Shown in pieces: positions 26,371 through 35,556 of a stretch of 64,000 nt of DNA; position 1 is the first letter of the stretch, and each line of letters starts with the position of its first letter. Source of the DNA: an uncultured Desulfuromusa sp. (lineage in GTDB: Bacteria > Desulfobacterota > Desulfuromonadia > Desulfuromonadales > Geopsychrobacteraceae); assembly GCF_963675815.1 (NCBI RefSeq), contig NZ_OY776575.1, positions 310,001-374,000 of the forward strand, written 5' to 3'. Both the position numbers and the translations under genes were made by a program. The notes beneath the pieces are model-generated. The model worked only from the letters and a program-made list of their open reading frames with translations, was not told the origin of the DNA and did no database searches.

Positions 26371-26742
26371 TCAGTCTTTGTCTAACAGTTGTTCGATGAT
26401 ATTCATAACTGCAGCAGACTTGAAAGGCTTGGTGATATACATGTCAGCCCCAACTTCTTCGCCTCGGTTTATATCTGCGGGAGTTTTCTTTGCCGACAAG
26501 AAGACAATTGGAATATGCCGCGTATCCGGATTCTTTTTAATTTGTTTACACACTTCAAAACCGTCAAGTTCCGGCAGCATAATGTCAAGTAATATCAAAT
26601 CCGGAGCTTCAAGGGCAACAGCTTCAAGGGCCGCCAGTCCTGTTGTTGCCCCCTGTACAAGATAACCTTTGGTTGTCAGAAGAATACTTTCCAGTTTCAG
26701 CAGACTTTCTTCGTCTTCAACAATCAGAATTTTTTTCTGCAT
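26371..26742 (-). CDS. Receiver-only response regulator
   Basis: This 123-residue single receiver domain has IVEDEES, the phospho-Asp in ILLDIMLPELDGFEVC (about residue 53), Ser in VFLSAKK and Lys in YITKPF. It resembles the PilH/PleD-type receivers more than CheY. It is one of two adjacent stand-alone receivers downstream of the DUF4388 gene, so a small phosphorelay or scaffold module is likely; the cognate kinase is not in the neighbourhood. Confidence 0.9.
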   Translation of the reverse strand: MQKKILIVEDEESLLKLESILLTTKGYLVQGATTGLAALEAVALEAPDLILLDIMLPELDGFEVCKQIKKNPDTRHIPIVFLSAKKTPADINRGEEVGADMYITKPFKSAAVMNIIEQLLDKD

Positions 26743-26806
26743 AGTGATAACCTCCGGTTGACAATGTCTTCAGGGCTAATTATAGCAAAAGATAAGCAGG
26801 AATAAC

Positions 26807-27877
26807 TTATAAAACTTCTCCGCTGCCGCGCAAAGCTTGTTCCATCGCAAGTCCAGCCTGTGAAAGAAAAACCTCAAAAGCCTTCGTATCCTGGATCGCC
26901 TGGCCAGCAGATCCGCTGTCCCCGTACAAAAGGGCAACAACTTTACCATCGCTCACCAGAGGGCCGAGAAAAACCTCTTCAGGGACCCCATGCAAAGCTT
27001 TTTTTAGACTTTCTTCTGCCGCTGTATTCTTAAGAGAGGACCGTAGAGCAATTTTCTCCTGGATAACCTGGGCAAAAAGTGACCCGGAATCAACATGAAA
27101 ATGCATTCTTCGCACAATATCATCAGCCGAAAAACTTGTATCAGCCAAGCCTGATTGACCGACACCAACTAATTGACTGCCTCTGACATCAAAAATAATT
27201 GCCCGGCTCATAATCTCACTGGCATAACGCAGTATTAAGAGAACGATACCACCACCAAACTCATAATGCTCAAGCTCCGCAAGCATCCCCCTGAGACGAT
27301 CTAGGCCTGATTGTGTTTTTCGTTCATCCAGTTCCCGTTCAATCAGTTCATTGTCAATTTTGTTGCTATCACCGGATTCAATAGTTTTTTGACCTTTGAC
27401 AACCAGGCGTTGTGGGCTTAAGCCTCGTTCCAGCATAAAGTCAAGAGGATTCAGTTGAGCACTTCCAAAAGATTGCATCTCTCCCAGTTGAAAAGTAAAA
27501 GAACCTGTTGTCCATGAGAAAAAACTAAAAATAATATGTTCGATTTGAGCCGCAACAATTTTTTCAATTTCGATAGAGGACACATTAAATTTATCAACTA
27601 AAATCTGCCCCAAAGGCCTGTGAGGATCCTCATTTCTCTGGCATTTGAGGGCCTCGTCAACTAAATCTTCAGTAACAACCTTACCCCGGCGCAAAAGTTG
27701 ACCCAATGTCTCCGGAAATACATCAGACGAAGCCCTGACAACCTGTCCATTCAAGAAACTGATTAAACCTTTGCTGTTTTGACATTTGAGACTTAGGGTT
27801 CCGGACTTTTTGCTGAGACTGAGTATTTGCAAAATGTCCCGTATCCCCAGATCTTCTAAATATCCTTCAAGTGCCAT
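26807..27877 (-). CDS. DUF4388 (PATAN) domain protein
   Basis: The 356-residue protein starts with the DUF4388/PATAN pattern MALEGYLEDLGIRDILQILSLSKKSGTLSL...GLISFLNGQVVRASSD, residues about 1-100. A helical region follows, then a GAF-like C-terminal half from about residue 200 (GMLAELEHYEFGGGIVLLILRYASEIMSRAIIFDVRGSQLVGVG). PATAN proteins are found with two-component and gliding or pili signalling systems and probably mediate protein contacts. It starts 2 bases after the der stop and precedes two receiver genes. Confidence 0.82.
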   Translation of the reverse strand: MALEGYLEDLGIRDILQILSLSKKSGTLSLKCQNSKGLISFLNGQVVRASSDVFPETLGQLLRRGKVVTEDLVDEALKCQRNEDPHRPLGQILVDKFNVSSIEIEKIVAAQIEHIIFSFFSWTTGSFTFQLGEMQSFGSAQLNPLDFMLERGLSPQRLVVKGQKTIESGDSNKIDNELIERELDERKTQSGLDRLRGMLAELEHYEFGGGIVLLILRYASEIMSRAIIFDVRGSQLVGVGQSGLADTSFSADDIVRRMHFHVDSGSLFAQVIQEKIALRSSLKNTAAEESLKKALHGVPEEVFLGPLVSDGKVVALLYGDSGSAGQAIQDTKAFEVFLSQAGLAMEQALRGSGEVL

Positions 27878-27878
27878 A

Positions 27879-29201
27879 CTAACTACTCTTCTTCCCCCGT
27901 CCCTTAAATTCTAAACGCAATGGAACCTGATCTAAATTGAATTTTTCCCGAAAACAGTTCACCAGATAGCGCTGATATGAAAAGTGTATTTTTTCCGGTC
28001 GATTGGAAAACAAAACAAACGTTGGTGGTCTTACGGCAGACTGAGCCGCATAGTAAAATTTTATTCTTTGATTCCCTGCCATCGACGGTGGATGCTTACT
28101 GACAAATTCTTCAAGACCCTGATTTAATTTTGCTGTTGGAATCCGTTTATTGAACTCTAAAGCAACTTCTTCCACCTTGGTCATGATTTTATTGACCCTC
28201 TGACCCGTTAACGCAGAAACAAAAATAAGTGGGGCAAAGGGGAGATATTTAAAACGACGCTGTACCTCGGAAATAAACTTCCCCATCGTCTGGTCATCTT
28301 TTTCAGGGAGATCCCACTTATTAACCACAAGTATCAGTGCACGCCCTTTTTCATAAGCATACCCTGCAACCGCAAGATCCTGATCAGTGACTCCATCCTC
28401 AGCATCAAGAACCATCAATACGATATGTGCACGATCCATGGCTTTAAGCGCCGTAACAGCACTATATTTTTCAACCGTCTGGCTGATACGCCCCTTTCGC
28501 CTGATCCCGGCCGTATCAATCAACACAAAACGCTTCTGATTATAAGTAAAAGGGGTGTCAATACTATCTCGCGTGGTACCGGAAACAGGGTTAGCAACAA
28601 CTCGTTCATATCCCAGAAGGCGGTTAACCAATGATGATTTCCCTACGTTAGGTCGCCCGACGATGGCTATCCGCACTTCATCTTCAGGGGTGGATTTCTC
28701 TGCAACTGGAGGCAGTATTTTTTCTAAATCATCAATAAGATCAGTTATTCCCCGGCCATGCTCTGCGGATACGGAATAAAACTTGTCTATGCCCAGAGTA
28801 TAAAAATCAGCCGTGTCGACCTCCTGCTTTTCACCGTCAACTTTGTTGATCAGATAAAAGACCGGTTTATCAACCTGTCGCAGCATTTTGGCAATCTCGA
28901 CATCGGCCGGTGTCAAGCCATCTTTAACATCCATCATATAAAAAATAATATCGGCTTCTTCAACAGCCAATTGTGATTGTTCACGCATTTGAATCAACAA
29001 TCGATCTGCGCTTATGGGCTCAAAGCCTCCTGTATCAATTAACAAAAAAGGGGTTTGAAAACGGGTCACTTCAGCATAATGCCGATCACGGGTCACGCCT
29101 GGAAAATCTTCAACAATAGCTTTACGTTTGCGAAGTAACTTATTGAACAATGAAGATTTTCCTACATTTGGCCTGCCAACTATGGCAACAGTCTTTATCA
29201 T
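27879..29201 (-). CDS. der: Ribosome-assembly GTPase Der (EngA)
   Basis: The 440-residue protein has two tandem GTPase domains, each with Walker A GRPNVGKSS (residues about 9 and 183), NKVDG/NKWDLP G4 motifs and DTGGFE/DTAGIRRKG G3 motifs, plus the C-terminal KH-like domain. Der is needed for 50S maturation. ATG at 29201 (MIKTVAIVGRPNVG) is chosen over an upstream TTG at 29210 on family N-terminus; neither has a strong ribosome binding site. Confidence 0.95.
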   Translation of the reverse strand: MIKTVAIVGRPNVGKSSLFNKLLRKRKAIVEDFPGVTRDRHYAEVTRFQTPFLLIDTGGFEPISADRLLIQMREQSQLAVEEADIIFYMMDVKDGLTPADVEIAKMLRQVDKPVFYLINKVDGEKQEVDTADFYTLGIDKFYSVSAEHGRGITDLIDDLEKILPPVAEKSTPEDEVRIAIVGRPNVGKSSLVNRLLGYERVVANPVSGTTRDSIDTPFTYNQKRFVLIDTAGIRRKGRISQTVEKYSAVTALKAMDRAHIVLMVLDAEDGVTDQDLAVAGYAYEKGRALILVVNKWDLPEKDDQTMGKFISEVQRRFKYLPFAPLIFVSALTGQRVNKIMTKVEEVALEFNKRIPTAKLNQGLEEFVSKHPPSMAGNQRIKFYYAAQSAVRPPTFVLFSNRPEKIHFSYQRYLVNCFREKFNLDQVPLRLEFKGRGKKSS

Positions 29202-29221
29202 TCTATACAATTCTTTCTTGT

Positions 29222-30124
29222 CTATTTTTTACTGTAGCCAAGCTCACGCAACATACGTTCGTTCTGGCTCCAGTCCTTGTCTACCCGTACAAATAATTCC
29301 AGAAAAACGCGGGTTCCAAGTAATCTTTCTATATCTTTGCGCGCTTCCTGACCTATCGTTCTGATCATATGCCCCCCCTTACCGACGATAATCTTTTTAT
29401 GACTGTCACGCTCCACATGAATCGTAGCCTGAATAACAACCAGATTTTTCTCAGGCTTGTCTTCAAATGAGTCAACTTGAACTCCGACACCGTAGGGGAT
29501 TTCCTCACTTGTCCGGCGCATAATTTTCTCACGCACCAACTCAGCAACGATAAAACGTTCCGGTTGATCAGTCAGCATATCATTAGGATAATATTGCGGC
29601 CCTTGCGGCAAATAAGGCTTAACTGCTTGTAACATATCCGGAACCCCATTGCCGCTCTTTGCCGATACAGGAATAACCTGAGCAAATTCAAATCTCTCAG
29701 TGTACTGTTGAATCAAGCTGAGCAGTTTTGGAGGTTTCACCAGGTCAATTTTATTAATAATCAAAAAAACAGGAACGTTGGACTTATCCAGAAGCTTAAG
29801 AATATATTCATCTCCTCCTCCCGGAGAATCGTTGGCTTCAACAAGAAACAGAATCAGATCCACATCCGTGCAGGCGCCAACCGCCTGGTCCACCATAAAT
29901 CTGTTCAGCTTACCTTTTGCCTTATGGATTCCTGGAGTATCCACAAACAAAGCTTGGCCATCAGGGTAATTGTGAATGCCCAGAATTCTATTGCGAGTTG
30001 TTTGTGGTTTATTTGAGGTGATAGCAATTTTTTGGCCTAACACACGATTGAGCAATGTCGATTTGCCAACATTGGGTCGACCAATGATAGCCACATAACC
30101 AGATGAAAAATTTTGTTCAGTCAT
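29222..30124 (-). CDS. era: Ribosome-maturation GTPase Era
   Basis: The 300-residue protein has an N-terminal GTPase domain (GRPNVGKSTLLNRVLGQKIAITS, DTPGIH, NKIDLV) and a C-terminal KH domain (HVERDSHKKIIVGKGGHMIRTIG). Era binds the 3' end of 16S rRNA during 30S assembly. Its start overlaps the rnc stop, giving rnc-era, the usual coupling, with der following. Confidence 0.96.
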   Translation of the reverse strand: MTEQNFSSGYVAIIGRPNVGKSTLLNRVLGQKIAITSNKPQTTRNRILGIHNYPDGQALFVDTPGIHKAKGKLNRFMVDQAVGACTDVDLILFLVEANDSPGGGDEYILKLLDKSNVPVFLIINKIDLVKPPKLLSLIQQYTERFEFAQVIPVSAKSGNGVPDMLQAVKPYLPQGPQYYPNDMLTDQPERFIVAELVREKIMRRTSEEIPYGVGVQVDSFEDKPEKNLVVIQATIHVERDSHKKIIVGKGGHMIRTIGQEARKDIERLLGTRVFLELFVRVDKDWSQNERMLRELGYSKK

Positions 30125-30830
30125 TTTCTATCGTATCTTTCTTAAAAATTGCGTGATCCAGAGCCACTGCAGCTGCCTTCTGTTCAGCATTTTTCTTGCT
30201 TGTACCACTTCCTTTACCCAGTAATTTTCCACAGGAATGAACTTCCATAGAAAAAATTCGCTCATGGTCTGGGCCGGAAACTTTCACCAATGTATATTCA
30301 GGAAGATGTCCAAACTGTGCCTGCAAGCGTTCCTGTAGACAGGTTTTATAGTCACTGCCGTAACGTAATAAAGCTGATTTTTCAATTGCATCACTAAAGA
30401 TTCCTGATATCACCTTATTGGCCGCAACAAATCCACCATCACAATAAATGGCTCCAAGAAGAGCCTCAAGAGCATCCGCGAGCAAACTGGATTTATCACT
30501 GCCTCCGGTTTTTTCTTCACCTTTTCCCAACCGCAAGCCATGACCGAGTTGCAATTGCCTGGCAATCGCGGATAACCCCTTTTCACTCACAACTTCAGCC
30601 CGAATCCGGGTTAATCCTCCTTCGGGGATATCAGGATAATGAGAAAAAATCCAGTCACTCACAACCAGCTCTAAGACCGCATCACCCAAGAATTCCAAGC
30701 GTTCATTGTGTAGCACAAACTCAGATTGTTCATTGCTGAATGATTTATGAGTCAGAGCCTGATTCAACAGCCCTAAATTATCAAAAGTATAACCGATAAT
30801 TCTTTGTAATTCTTCCAGATATTTTAGCAC
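30117..30830 (-). CDS. rnc: Ribonuclease III, GTG start
   Basis: The 237-residue protein has the RNase III signature ERLEFLGDAVLELVVSDW (residues about 39-56), the metal ligands in LADALEALLGAIY, and a C-terminal dsRNA-binding domain (DYKTCLQERLQAQFGHLPEYTL...SKKNAEQKAAAVALDHA). It processes rRNA precursors and structured mRNAs. The GTG at 30830 is preceded by GGAGG at a good distance and gives the normal N-terminus; the longer ATG frame is not supported. Confidence 0.95.
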   Translation of the reverse strand: MLKYLEELQRIIGYTFDNLGLLNQALTHKSFSNEQSEFVLHNERLEFLGDAVLELVVSDWIFSHYPDIPEGGLTRIRAEVVSEKGLSAIARQLQLGHGLRLGKGEEKTGGSDKSSLLADALEALLGAIYCDGGFVAANKVISGIFSDAIEKSALLRYGSDYKTCLQERLQAQFGHLPEYTLVKVSGPDHERIFSMEVHSCGKLLGKGSGTSKKNAEQKAAAVALDHAIFKKDTIEND

Positions 30831-30926
30831 ATTTCCTCCACTGCCATAATTTGCGCGGAGTATAACCAAGTTGAATATGGAGTACAATGACTACACAGAG
30901 GTATTTAGCGAATAAATGGTTTAACC

Positions 30927-30956
30927 TTGATTCATCTCTTCGTGGTTCTCTATAAT
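30927..30956 (+). promoter_or_regulatory. Sigma-70 promoter of the holB operon
   Basis: TTGATT at 30927-30932, an 18-base spacer and a perfect TATAAT at 30951-30956 lie about 75 bases before holB, in the divergent gap with rnc. Confidence 0.65.
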
Positions 30957-31032
30957 GACAATTCTTTTTATAAAAAATGATTCTGTCAGCAAGAAAAAGC
31001 TCATCACTCTTTTATAGATTACAGCAAAACAT

Positions 31033-32004
31033 ATGACCTTTGATGAAATTACCGGCCACAAGAAACAAAAAGATATTCTGCTACGAGCCATCAGTAGCCA
31101 GCATATTTCGCATGCCTACCTTTTCGCCGGCCCCGAAGGAATCGGTAAAAGACTGATTGCTACCGCCTTTATCCGCACCCTGCTGTGCGAACAGGGCACA
31201 GGTTGTGGACAGTGTTCATCATGCCTGAAAGTTGAGCATCATAACCATCCGGATATCCATTTTCTCGATGCTGAAGGATCAGCGATAAAAATTGATCAAA
31301 TCAGAGAGCTACAACAGGTCCTCTCCTTGCGTCCGCTGGAGGGAGATTATAAAATTTGTCTTGTTGATGGTGCTGAGCAATTCACTACGGGGGCAGGAAA
31401 TGCACTGCTCAAAACGCTTGAAGAGCCGCAGAGCGGCACAATAATTATTCTTATTACCAGTCAACCCGAGAGATTGCTGACAACAATTCGCTCTCGCTGT
31501 CAAAAGTTAATTTTCAGACATTTACCCAAACAACACATTGCAGAAGTTCTGACCGACAAACTCAGCCTGAACAGCACTGAGGCAAAAATTATAGCAGCCC
31601 TTGCAGACGGTAGTTTCAAAAAAGCTTTAGGCAAAAATCAGGAGTTATTTCTGGAAAAACGCCAAAAACTGATTCAATCCTTGTCAGCATTGTCAGCAGG
31701 CAGTATTATCCCAACTTTCTCATTTGCTGATGAGCTCGAGTCAGACAAAGAAATACTCCCCGATATTCTTGATATTTTTCAGGCTTTTTACCGGGACGTC
31801 CTCCTGCTTAGTCATGGTCGTTCAGAAGAGGATCTTGTCAATTTGGATCTTTTGGATATTTTGAACAAACAGAGCCAATTATTTTCAACAACGAGCTTAA
31901 TGCTGAAATTAAAGGCGTTGGATGCAGCTCGCTTTCATCTCCGACGGAATGTTAATTGCCGCTTGGCTTTGGAAGTGATGTTAATGAGGATTGCGTCAGC
32001 CTGA
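31033..32004 (+). CDS. holB: DNA polymerase III subunit delta'
   Basis: The 323-residue clamp-loader ATPase-fold protein has FAGPEGIGKRLIATAF (Walker A-like), the zinc Cys set CGQCSSC plus an upstream Cys (residues about 52-64), and TLEEPQ...LLTTIRSRCQ (SRC motif). It is the stator of the clamp loader. It is followed by ricT and metG on the same strand, a common deltaproteobacterial order. The Shine-Dalgarno sequence is poor. Confidence 0.92.
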   Translation: MTFDEITGHKKQKDILLRAISSQHISHAYLFAGPEGIGKRLIATAFIRTLLCEQGTGCGQCSSCLKVEHHNHPDIHFLDAEGSAIKIDQIRELQQVLSLRPLEGDYKICLVDGAEQFTTGAGNALLKTLEEPQSGTIIILITSQPERLLTTIRSRCQKLIFRHLPKQHIAEVLTDKLSLNSTEAKIIAALADGSFKKALGKNQELFLEKRQKLIQSLSALSAGSIIPTFSFADELESDKEILPDILDIFQAFYRDVLLLSHGRSEEDLVNLDLLDILNKQSQLFSTTSLMLKLKALDAARFHLRRNVNCRLALEVMLMRIASA

Positions 32005-32026
32005 TTTTATAAGGGATTACAACCAC

Positions 32027-33097
32027 ATGGAAGGTCTTAAAATTGTAGGTATTTCTTTTCACACTGCGGGGAAGATTTTTGATTTTGATTCTCAGGAATT
32101 TGAATTGACCTCTGGCGATAAAGTCATCGTTGAAACGGAACGTGGCCGTGCCTTGGGAACCGTTGTCAGAAATGCACGTGAAATCACTTCGGACGAGGCT
32201 CCTCCCAAATTAAAATCCATTCTGCGCATCGCGACAGAAAATGATTTACAGATGGCTCACAGCAATGCTCTCCGTGAGCGGGAAGCTTTACAGTTCTGCC
32301 AGAAATGCATCAAACAGCGCAATATGGAAATGAAGTTGGTGCGGGCGGAATACCTGTTCGACGGCTCAAAAATAGTTTTCTACTTCACTGCTGATGGACG
32401 TATAGATTTCCGGGAGTTGGTCAGAGACTTGGCACAACACTTTCGAACCCGGATTGAAATGCGTCAGATTGGTGTCAGAGATGAGGCCAAACAAGTCGGT
32501 GGCCTGGGAATTTGTGGCCGGGAACTTTGTTGCAGCAATCATCTACGAGAATTTGCCCCGGTTTCTGTGAAAATGGCAAAAGCACAAGGTCTGGCTCTTA
32601 ACCCTACTAAAATTTCCGGCCAGTGTGGTCGCCTTCTCTGCTGCCTGGCATATGAGTACGAAACTTACAATGAAATGAAAAAAACTCTTCCAAAGTGCGG
32701 GAAAAAAGTCTTGCTGGAAGCCGGACCGGCAGAAGTTATTTCGCGAGACATCTTAGCACAGAAGATCACTCTCAGCAGAAATGGTGAACGTTTTCAGATG
32801 CATATTAATGATCTCAACAAAGAGATAAATGCAGCCGAAAACAAAAACAGTCAAACACCTGCAATCCAGGCAAAACCGGATGGAAAACAATCACCTTCAA
32901 GCCCAGAGAAATCCAGGCGCAGGCCAGTAAAAACAAATCAACGGCCCGGCAAAAAAAACACAGAAGAAAAACCAGCCCCCAGTCAAGAGCAGAAAAGCAG
33001 CAAAGAAAGTAACGGACAGGAAAAAAGCAAACGTCGTCGGAGAAGACCAAGGCGTCGCAGCCAGAAGCAGACAAAACCCGCAGAGAGCGAATCTTGA
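32027..33097 (+). CDS. ricT: RicT/YaaT-like PSP1 domain protein
   Basis: The 356-residue protein has the PSP1 domain (residues about 5-170) and the Cys-rich region GGLGICGRELCCSNHL and GQCGRLLCCLAYEYETY, which in RicT helps bind a 4Fe-4S cluster in the Ric complex. In Bacillus this complex acts in RNA processing and phosphorelay control; its role in Gram-negatives is less clear. The last 90 residues are a low-complexity Lys/Arg/Ser/Gln tail ending in RRRRRPRRRSQKQ-like sequence, probably nucleic-acid binding. ATG 32027 is preferred over 31991, since the former starts MEGLKIVGISF. Confidence 0.88.
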   Translation: MEGLKIVGISFHTAGKIFDFDSQEFELTSGDKVIVETERGRALGTVVRNAREITSDEAPPKLKSILRIATENDLQMAHSNALREREALQFCQKCIKQRNMEMKLVRAEYLFDGSKIVFYFTADGRIDFRELVRDLAQHFRTRIEMRQIGVRDEAKQVGGLGICGRELCCSNHLREFAPVSVKMAKAQGLALNPTKISGQCGRLLCCLAYEYETYNEMKKTLPKCGKKVLLEAGPAEVISRDILAQKITLSRNGERFQMHINDLNKEINAAENKNSQTPAIQAKPDGKQSPSSPEKSRRRPVKTNQRPGKKNTEEKPAPSQEQKSSKESNGQEKSKRRRRRPRRRSQKQTKPAESES

Positions 33098-33164
33098 TAA
33101 GCAGAAATAACCTTGCAGTGGCTTTCTATCAAACGATAAAAATATCCTTTCACAGGAGCAAGAC

Positions 33165-34694
33165 ATGAGCAAAACTTTTTATGTTACCACCCCAATTTAT
33201 TATGTTAATGATGTGCCCCACATTGGTCATGCCTACACGACTCTTGCCTGTGATGTGATCGCTCGCTACAAACGTGCTCGCGGCTACGATGTTGCTTTTT
33301 TAACCGGGACTGATGAACATGGTCAAAAAGTTGAAACTGCAGCAAAGGCTAACGGAGAAACACCCCTTGAACTCGCAGATCGTGTTGTCAAACGCTTTCA
33401 GGCGTTATGGTCAAAACTGAATATATCCAACACTGATTTTATTCGTACGACACAGGAGCGTCATAAACATACGGTTCAGGAGCAATTTAAAGCGATAGAA
33501 GCTAAAGGCGATATTTACCTGGGTGAGTATGAAGACTGGTACTGTACCCCTTGTGAAACATTTTGGACAGAAACCCAGTTACTCGATGGCAATTGCCCTG
33601 ACTGTGGTCGACAGACAACCAAGCTTAAGGAAGAATCATACTTCTTTCGTATGAGCAAATATCAGGACCAATTGCTTAAACACATTGAAGACAACCCTGA
33701 CTTTATCCAGCCCAAATCACGCCGCAATGAAATTTTAAGCTTTGTCCGGGAAGGATTGCGGGATCTTTCTATATCGCGGACATCATTTTCCTGGGGGATA
33801 CCAGCACCAGGAAATGAAAAACATGTTATTTATGTCTGGTTTGATGCTTTGACCAACTATATTTCTGCCCTTGACTATCCGGAAGACAAAAATGGAAATT
33901 TTGCAAAATTTTGGCCTGCAATTCACGTCATCGGCAAAGATATTTTGCGCTTCCATGCTGTTTACTGGCCAACGTTCCTGATGGCTGCAGGTCTACCTGT
34001 GCCTAAAAGAGTCTTTGCGCACGGATGGTGGACAGTTGAAGGGCAGAAAATGAGTAAAAGCCTACGGAATGTCGTAGAGCCCAACATGCTGATCGACAAG
34101 TATGGTGTTGACTCGATTCGCTACTTTTTATTACGTGAAGTTCCATTTGGCCTTGATGGGGATTTTTCCCACAATGCTTTGATCCATCGTATCAATTCTG
34201 ACCTTGCAAATGATCTTGGAAACCTGGTCAGTCGCTCAACGGCAATGCTCAACAAATATTTCAAGGGAGAACTGCCCTCTCCGGAAAAGGGGAATGAAAC
34301 AGACCAGGCTCTCATTGATCTTTTTGCAACAAACATTGTTAAAATTGATTCTTTGCTGGATGATCTTGCATTCAATAAAACGTTGATAGCGATCTGGGAA
34401 CTGATTTCAGCCGGTAACAAATATATTGATGAGACAGCCCCCTGGGCTCTGGCTAAAGACCCTGAACAACGCCAACGTCTGTCGACTGTTATCTATAACC
34501 TTTTAGAATCTATTCGTGTCATAGCCTTAATCGTAGCCCCTTTTATGCCGGACACAGGAAAAAATATCCTGCAAATACTAGGTTGTGATAACGAGAATCT
34601 CTCTCTTAATGGACAAGATCAGTGGGGTGGTCTTAAACCGGGAACAAAAATTGAAAAAGCAGCCCCTCTATTTCCACGAATAGAGAAAGAATAG
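33165..34694 (+). CDS. metG: Methionyl-tRNA synthetase
   Basis: The 509-residue class I enzyme has PIYYVNDVPHIGHAYTT (HIGH), a one-knuckle zinc site CTPCETFW...CPDCGR (residues about 127-147) and KMSKSLRNV. It lacks the C-terminal EMAP/tRNA-binding domain that many MetRS proteins have, so it is the short form. AGGAG precedes the ATG. tatD follows with its ribosome binding site just past the metG stop. Confidence 0.96.
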   Translation: MSKTFYVTTPIYYVNDVPHIGHAYTTLACDVIARYKRARGYDVAFLTGTDEHGQKVETAAKANGETPLELADRVVKRFQALWSKLNISNTDFIRTTQERHKHTVQEQFKAIEAKGDIYLGEYEDWYCTPCETFWTETQLLDGNCPDCGRQTTKLKEESYFFRMSKYQDQLLKHIEDNPDFIQPKSRRNEILSFVREGLRDLSISRTSFSWGIPAPGNEKHVIYVWFDALTNYISALDYPEDKNGNFAKFWPAIHVIGKDILRFHAVYWPTFLMAAGLPVPKRVFAHGWWTVEGQKMSKSLRNVVEPNMLIDKYGVDSIRYFLLREVPFGLDGDFSHNALIHRINSDLANDLGNLVSRSTAMLNKYFKGELPSPEKGNETDQALIDLFATNIVKIDSLLDDLAFNKTLIAIWELISAGNKYIDETAPWALAKDPEQRQRLSTVIYNLLESIRVIALIVAPFMPDTGKNILQILGCDNENLSLNGQDQWGGLKPGTKIEKAAPLFPRIEKE

Positions 34695-34722
34695 CAACAG
34701 CATTTTGAGGAGTCATAGACAA

Positions 34723-35523
34723 GTGTCGAATTACCAACACGCTTTGCTGGTTGACAGCCATGCCCATCTCGATGGAAAACAATTTGCTGACGATTTAGAT
34801 GAAACAATTGACCGTGCAACTTCTTATGGCATCAGCAATATTCTTACCATTGGATGTGATATTGAAAGTTCAAAGAGAAGTATTTCCATCGCCGAAAAGT
34901 ATGAACAAATCTTTGCGGCAGTCGGTGTCCATCCACACGATGCCAAAGAGATAAATACTGAATCTCTAAAAATACTGGGCTCGATGCTGAGGCATCCCAA
35001 GGTTGTTGCTTTAGGTGAGATCGGCCTTGATTTCTATCGTGACAGGTCTCCACGCGACATTCAACGAAGTGCTTTCCGGAAACAAATTCAACTCGCCAAA
35101 GAGATGGGAAAACCAATAATTATCCATGATCGCGATGCTCACGAAGAAGTCATACAAATTCTCAGAGAAGAGAATTCTTCTGAAGTAGGCGGGGTCCTCC
35201 ACTGTTTCAGTGGCGATTTACGGATGGCCAGGCAATGTCTCGACCTCGGATTTTATCTTTCCTTTACCGGCACCATTACTTATCCCAAAAACGAGGAAAT
35301 CAGAGACATCATAAAGGCGATTCCAATCGAGAGAATACTCGTTGAGACCGATTGTCCTTATCTATCACCTCAAAAATTTCGTGGAAAGCGGAATGAACCC
35401 GCTTATGTACGCTACACAGCCGAAAAAATAGCAGAAATTAAAAAGCTTTCTATTGATAATGTTGCCCAAATAACCAGTCGTAATTGTCATGATCTATTTG
35501 GCTTTGGTCATATGGATCTGTAA
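34723..35523 (+). CDS. tatD: TatD family metal-dependent hydrolase, GTG start
   Basis: The 266-residue TIM-barrel hydrolase has metal ligands in VDSHAHLDG, GEIGLDFYRD, IIHDRDAH, LHCFSG and ETDCPYLSP. TatD proteins are nucleases or deoxyribonucleases of broad function. The GTG at 34723 gives MSNYQHALLVDSHAHLD with GAGGAG about ten bases upstream; the TTG at 34705 lies inside that ribosome binding site and is rejected. metG-tatD coupling is common. Confidence 0.92.
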   Translation: MSNYQHALLVDSHAHLDGKQFADDLDETIDRATSYGISNILTIGCDIESSKRSISIAEKYEQIFAAVGVHPHDAKEINTESLKILGSMLRHPKVVALGEIGLDFYRDRSPRDIQRSAFRKQIQLAKEMGKPIIIHDRDAHEEVIQILREENSSEVGGVLHCFSGDLRMARQCLDLGFYLSFTGTITYPKNEEIRDIIKAIPIERILVETDCPYLSPQKFRGKRNEPAYVRYTAEKIAEIKKLSIDNVAQITSRNCHDLFGFGHMDL

Positions 35524-35556
35524 ATAATTTCCGGGTACAAGTTAAGACTAGACTGT

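Noticed and set aside
30888..31032. Extra gene such as tmk before holB
   Set aside because: The gap has only a promoter and no frame of useful length.
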